Below are positions 61,067-64,000 of a stretch of DNA of 64,000 bases, piece by piece (the stretch's first letter is position 1; each line of letters starts with the position of its first letter). Source of the DNA: RYN-230 sp963770535 (GTDB taxonomy: Bacteria; Actinomycetota; Actinomycetes; Streptosporangiales; Streptosporangiaceae); NCBI GenBank assembly GCA_963770535.1, contig CAVYPZ010000004.1, forward strand, positions 620,001 to 684,000, given 5' to 3'. A model generated the notes under the pieces. That model had not been told where the DNA came from. It saw only the letters and a list, made by a program, of their open reading frames with translations, and searched no databases. The position numbers and the translations under genes are program-made.

Positions 61067-62413
61067 GTGCGCAGATACGTAGTCGCCGCCGCCGCCGTTG
61101 CCGCTGCGGGGGCGCTGCTGCCGCTCAGCGTCCCGGCGGCGCAGGCCGGAACCGGTGGCCAGCCGCCACCTCCGGGCTCGGTGTCGGCCAGGCCCGCCAG
61201 CAACACGCCCCGGCTGGCCAGCAGGTCCAGCCCCCGCGAGCAGGTCCGCCAGATCGTCCGGTGCGGCACCACCATGTACGCGGTGGGCAGCTTCAGCGTG
61301 ATCAAGCAGGGCAGCCGGAGCTTCGGCCGCACGGACATCGTCAGCTTCAGCGCGAACAGCCCGTACCGGGTCACCTCGTGGGCTCCCCGGGTGGTGGGCA
61401 GCACCAGCACCGATCAGGACGGCGCGGCGGCCGTCAACTCGATCGCGTTCATCGGCGGCAACTGCTCGAACGCTTACATCGGCGGGAACTTCACCCGGGT
61501 CAACGGCACGCGGGTCGCCAACATCGCCGAGATCAGCACCAGGACCGGCAACGTGGTCAGCCGGTTCCAGCACAGCGCCAACGGCCGGGTCGACACCCTC
61601 GCCGCGGCCCGCGGCCACCTGCTGGTGGGGGGCACCTTCACCTCCGTCAACGGCGACCGGACCGCCCGCATGGCCAGCCTGAGCCCGTCCACCGGCCGGG
61701 GCGACGGTTTCCTGAACCTGTCCATCTCAGGCAGCCAGGTCTACAACCAGCAGGTCAGCCACGGCGGCACCCTCGACCTCGTCGAGGGCGTGTTCAGCCG
61801 GGCCGGCGGCGTCGCGCGCCACCAGATCTTCATGCTGAACGTCGGCGGCTCCCGGGCCAGCGTGACCGGCTGGACGTCACCGGACTTCGGCGTCGCCTGC
61901 ACCGAGGCGTTCTGGGCCCGGGCGGCGGCCTGGTCGCCGGACGATTCCACGGTGTACGTGGGAACCACCGGCTACCACGTGGTGGGCGGCAGCGGCAGCG
62001 GGCCGCGCTCGGGTCCGTGTGACGCCGCGCTGGCCTACCCGGCGACCCGGGCTTCGGTCGGGCACAAGTGGATCAACTACACCGGCTGCGACTCGCTGTA
62101 CTCGGTCGGAGTCAACGGCCAGGGGGCGTACTTCGGCGGCCACGAGCGCTACTCGATGAATCCCGGCGCGTGCGACACCCTCGGCCCCGGCGGGTACAAC
62201 GCGCCCGGCATCGAGGGCCTCAACCCGGCTAACGGGGCGCTGTTCGTCAACTCAGCGGGTTCCGCGGGTTATTACAGCCGGGCCCGCGGCCTGGGTGCCG
62301 ACGACATACTGACCACCCGGGCCGGTCTCTGGATCGCCAGCGACAACCTGGACGGCAGCGACACCTGCGGCGGGGTGGCCGGCCACGCCGGCATCTGCTT
62401 CCTGCCCCACTAG
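61067..62413 (+). CDS. Secreted beta-propeller protein
   Basis: 448 residues. Signal peptide (RRYVVAAAAVAAAGALLPLS, cleaved near AAQA), then repeated blades such as AYIGGNFTRVNGTRVANIAE and LLVGGTFTSVNGDRTARMAS, typical of delta-60-like/propeller domains of actinobacterial secreted proteins. Several paired cysteines (CSNAY, CGTTMY, CTEAF, CDAALA, CDSLY, CDTLG, CGGVA, CFLPH) suggest disulfide stabilisation. GGGGGT six bases before GTG 61067 supports this start over the earlier ATG at 60944. No enzyme motif; a binding or structural role at the surface. Confidence 0.75.
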   Translation: MRRYVVAAAAVAAAGALLPLSVPAAQAGTGGQPPPPGSVSARPASNTPRLASRSSPREQVRQIVRCGTTMYAVGSFSVIKQGSRSFGRTDIVSFSANSPYRVTSWAPRVVGSTSTDQDGAAAVNSIAFIGGNCSNAYIGGNFTRVNGTRVANIAEISTRTGNVVSRFQHSANGRVDTLAAARGHLLVGGTFTSVNGDRTARMASLSPSTGRGDGFLNLSISGSQVYNQQVSHGGTLDLVEGVFSRAGGVARHQIFMLNVGGSRASVTGWTSPDFGVACTEAFWARAAAWSPDDSTVYVGTTGYHVVGGSGSGPRSGPCDAALAYPATRASVGHKWINYTGCDSLYSVGVNGQGAYFGGHERYSMNPGACDTLGPGGYNAPGIEGLNPANGALFVNSAGSAGYYSRARGLGADDILTTRAGLWIASDNLDGSDTCGGVAGHAGICFLPH

Positions 62414-62453
62414 CAGGCCCCGGGGCCGGCCATGGCGGGGCTTCCCGCTGGCC

Positions 62454-63173
62454 TCAGGTCAGGACGGAGCCCCCATCGACCGTGAGCACGGTTCCGGTGA
62501 CGAAGCTGTTCTCCATCAGGTAGAGGTGTGCCGCGGCGATCTGGCCCGGTTCGCCGATCGCCCCGGTGAGCGTCCGCTGCGCGAGGGTCGTGAACAGCGC
62601 CTCGCGCTGCGGCTGCGGGATCTGGTCCCACATGGGCGTGCGGATCGCTCCCGGCCGGACGGCGTTGACCCGGACCGGGGCCAGCTCGACGGCCAGCCCT
62701 CTGGTCAGGCCCTCGATAGCGCCGGCGCCGCTGGCCGTGAGCGCGCCGCCAGGCGCCGGGCGGACACCGACGGTCCCGGACGTCAGCACGATCGATCCGC
62801 CCGGCCTGACCCGGGGAGCCGCGTGCTTGATGGCGGCGACTGCTCCCCAGAAGCGGACCTCGAACAACTGCCGGGCCTCATCGAGGGACAGGTCCGTCAG
62901 CGGCCGCGGGACCAGCGCGTCACCGGCGCTGTAAACCAGGTGGTCCAGCTCGCCGGCCCGGGCGAACAGGGCGGCCACGTCCGCCTCGCTGCGGGTGTCG
63001 ACCACGGCCCCGTCACAGCTACCGGGCAATCCGGCGAGCGCGGTGTCCAGCCGCCCCTGATCGCTCGACGCGATCGTGACGGCCGCGCCTGCCGCGGCGG
63101 CGGCGCGGGCTGTGGCCAGTCCCATCCCCGAACTGCCGCCGATGATGACAATGCGCTGGTTCGTGAGACTCAC
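62454..63173 (-). CDS. SDR-family protein without catalytic Tyr/Lys
   Basis: 239 residues, typical SDR length. The Rossmann motif is IIGGSSGMGLATA; strand 4 and the VYSAGD segment are present. The catalytic part reads VLTSGTVGVRPAPGG and then ALTASGAGAIEGLTRGLA, where YxxxK enzymes have Y-x-A-S-K. Both Tyr and Lys are absent, although the Ser-side segment and the substrate loop (VRPGAIRTPMWD) are kept. It may bind NAD(P) and act as a reductase by another route, or only as a sensor or scaffold. The GTG at 63173 fits the family. Divergent from a TetR regulator with operators between. Confidence 0.85.
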   Translation of the reverse strand: MSLTNQRIVIIGGSSGMGLATARAAAAAGAAVTIASSDQGRLDTALAGLPGSCDGAVVDTRSEADVAALFARAGELDHLVYSAGDALVPRPLTDLSLDEARQLFEVRFWGAVAAIKHAAPRVRPGGSIVLTSGTVGVRPAPGGALTASGAGAIEGLTRGLAVELAPVRVNAVRPGAIRTPMWDQIPQPQREALFTTLAQRTLTGAIGEPGQIAAAHLYLMENSFVTGTVLTVDGGSVLT

Positions 63174-63205
63174 GGTCCGTCCTCCGGTGCCGGGCGCCGC
63201 CGAGG

Positions 63206-63268
63206 TGATGACGCACTGAGTCATCATCCTAGCCGTGATGACTCGATGAGTCATCACGGCTAGGATGA
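63206..63268. promoter_or_regulatory. TetR operator pair in the divergent gap
   Basis: A perfect inverted repeat with 21-base arms (63224-63244 and 63248-63268, three-base spacer) has the core GTGATGACTC-GAT-GAGTCATCAC. A second, weaker palindrome TGATGACGC-ACT-GAGTCATCA lies at 63206-63226, overlapping its left end. Both share TGATGAC/GTCATCA half-sites. They occupy the promoter space of both genes and end six bases before the TetR start. Confidence 0.8.
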
Positions 63269-63273
63269 CGACC

Positions 63274-63858
63274 ATGCCGCGGTGGGACCCCCGAGCCGAG
63301 GACCGGCTCCGCGACGCCGCGCTGGAGCTGTACCTCGAGCACGGATACGAGAACGTCACCGTCGCGCAGATCACCGAGCGGGCCGGGCTGACCCGCCGCA
63401 CGTTCTCCCGCTACTTCACGGACAAGCGTGATGTGCTGTTCGCCGGATCGCAGCAGCTCCCGGCGGCCCTTGCTGACGCCGTCCGGCGCGCCGACGGTGC
63501 CCTCCCGCCCTTCGGGGCCCTCCTGGCCGCCCTGGCGGATACCGGCGATCTCCTGGCCAGCCGGGTCTCACACGCTGCGCAACGGCGTGCGGTCATCGGG
63601 GCCAGCCCCGAACTGCAGGAACGGGAGCGGACAAAACTCGCCGCCGTGACCGACGCTCTGGCCGAGGCGCTCCAGCAGCGCGGCGTCGCCGAATCAGGGG
63701 CGAAGCTACTTGCGCGCGTCGGGGTGGCCATCTTCCAGGCTGCGTTCGAGCGCTGGGCTGACCGGCCGGAGCAGGCAGGCTTTTCAGCCTGCGTTCACGA
63801 GGCGGCTGCCGAGCTTGCCTCCAGCGTGGCTGCGGCGGGTGTCGCCCCGGCACGGTAG
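63274..63858 (+). CDS. TetR-family repressor
   Basis: About 194 residues. The helix-turn-helix is clear: RLRDAALELYLEHGYENVTV, QITERAGLTRRTFSRYFTDK. The C-terminal two thirds are helical, forming a ligand and dimer domain. ATG 63274 has AGGA about eight bases upstream and is preferred to ATG 63265, which lies inside the operator arm. By context it represses itself and the divergent SDR gene, both reading out of the palindromic gap. The inducer is unknown. Confidence 0.88.
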   Translation: MPRWDPRAEDRLRDAALELYLEHGYENVTVAQITERAGLTRRTFSRYFTDKRDVLFAGSQQLPAALADAVRRADGALPPFGALLAALADTGDLLASRVSHAAQRRAVIGASPELQERERTKLAAVTDALAEALQQRGVAESGAKLLARVGVAIFQAAFERWADRPEQAGFSACVHEAAAELASSVAAAGVAPAR

Positions 63859-63868
63859 CGTTCCGGAC

Positions 63869-64000
63869 GTGGCCCCCGGTGGAGAACTCGCGCAGGCCGG
63901 CCCGCGCCCTGGTCCCGCCCCGGCCAGGGTGGACGCCGGGTCGCTGCCGCCCGTGCCCGAGCTGCTGGCCGCGGCCGTGGCCGGGATCGGCGGGGCTGAG
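63869..64000 (+). CDS. DinG-like helicase, 5' end only
   Basis: The frame opens at GTG 63869 and runs off the window after 44 codons. The last part (LPPVPELLAAAVAGIGGAE) matches the beginning of actinobacterial DinG-type DEAH helicases, which read ELL-x-AAV-x-x-(V/L)GG-x-ERPGQ before the Walker A motif. The first 20 residues are a Pro/Gly-rich leader. The motifs that would prove the family lie beyond the edge. Confidence 0.5.
   Translation, partial: MAPGGELAQAGPRPGPAPARVDAGSLPPVPELLAAAVAGIGGAE

Noticed and set aside
1..64000. Antibiotic biosynthesis cluster, prophage or integrated plasmid
   Set aside because: No synthase modules, capsid, terminase, integrase or replication genes are present.

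Overview
The window is very GC-rich (about 70% by eye) DNA from an actinobacterium, most likely a soil-dwelling filamentous actinomycete. Supporting marks are GTG and leaderless-looking starts, GAF-ANTAR regulators, an ATP-binding/XRE/DUF397 regulatory trio, many secreted beta-propeller or Ig-like proteins, and OmpR-type two-component pairs. The sequence does not settle the genus. No rRNA, tRNA, CRISPR array or transposase was found.

Layout. 0-6.6 kb: a cell-envelope glycan block with a heavily frameshifted polytopic membrane protein (+), then on the minus strand a GT4 glycosyltransferase, a methyltransferase and a frameshifted GT4. 7-15.2 kb: secreted and membrane proteins (Ig-like secreted protein, SGNH hydrolase, DUF2079 membrane protein, secreted protein, lipoprotein beta-propeller, GT-C-like membrane protein with an extracellular beta-rich tail). 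15.3-17.5 kb: an aminotransferase divergent from a LysR regulator that is truncated at 17.52 kb. 17.6-24.5 kb: accessory material (VOC protein, NAD(P)-binding oxidoreductase, GNAT, a mini-GntR regulator divergent from two small proteins, ankyrin protein, DUF397/XRE/ATP-binding trio). 24.7-32.9 kb: metallophosphoesterase, VapBC-type pair, S53 peptidase, arginine deiminase, VCBS-repeat protein and DapE. 32.9-39.7 kb: HtrA-like protease, polysaccharide deacetylase, and a four-gene unit RR-HK-TlpA-anchored protein. 40.1-47.0 kb: an A-type haem-copper oxidase operon (cupredoxin, subunits II, I and III, CtaG, a small membrane protein, CtaB). 47.0-56.0 kb: a histidine kinase and a response regulator separated by an E2-like acyltransferase and a GH54 arabinofuranosidase with LacI-type operators, then a LolA-like protein and an ABC exporter. 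56.0-58.0 kb: two GAF-ANTAR proteins and a His/Asp-rich protein resembling a kinase dimerisation domain without its phospho-accepting His. 58.2-64 kb: a phosphoglycerate-mutase-like protein coupled to an acyl-CoA synthetase, a secreted propeller protein, an SDR lacking its Tyr/Lys pair divergent from a TetR regulator, and the start of a DinG-like helicase gene.

The glycosyltransferases, membrane proteins and deacetylase suggest surface-polymer synthesis. The oxidase operon carries its own copper and haem-A assembly genes and lies head-to-head with a two-component/thioredoxin unit that may monitor envelope redox or copper state.

A recurrent oddity is the large number of single-base reading-frame breaks in otherwise well-conserved genes, densest in the first 4.4 kb but also at the 5' end of the oxidase subunit I gene. 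I reconstructed these by joining frames. They may be assembly errors rather than true pseudogenes, and only reads can decide. The most interesting leads are the pseudo-kinase/GAF-ANTAR cluster, the active-site-deviant SDR and phosphoglycerate-mutase-like protein, the CuA-like cupredoxin heading the oxidase operon, and the miniature GntR module with overlapping operators and leaderless promoters.
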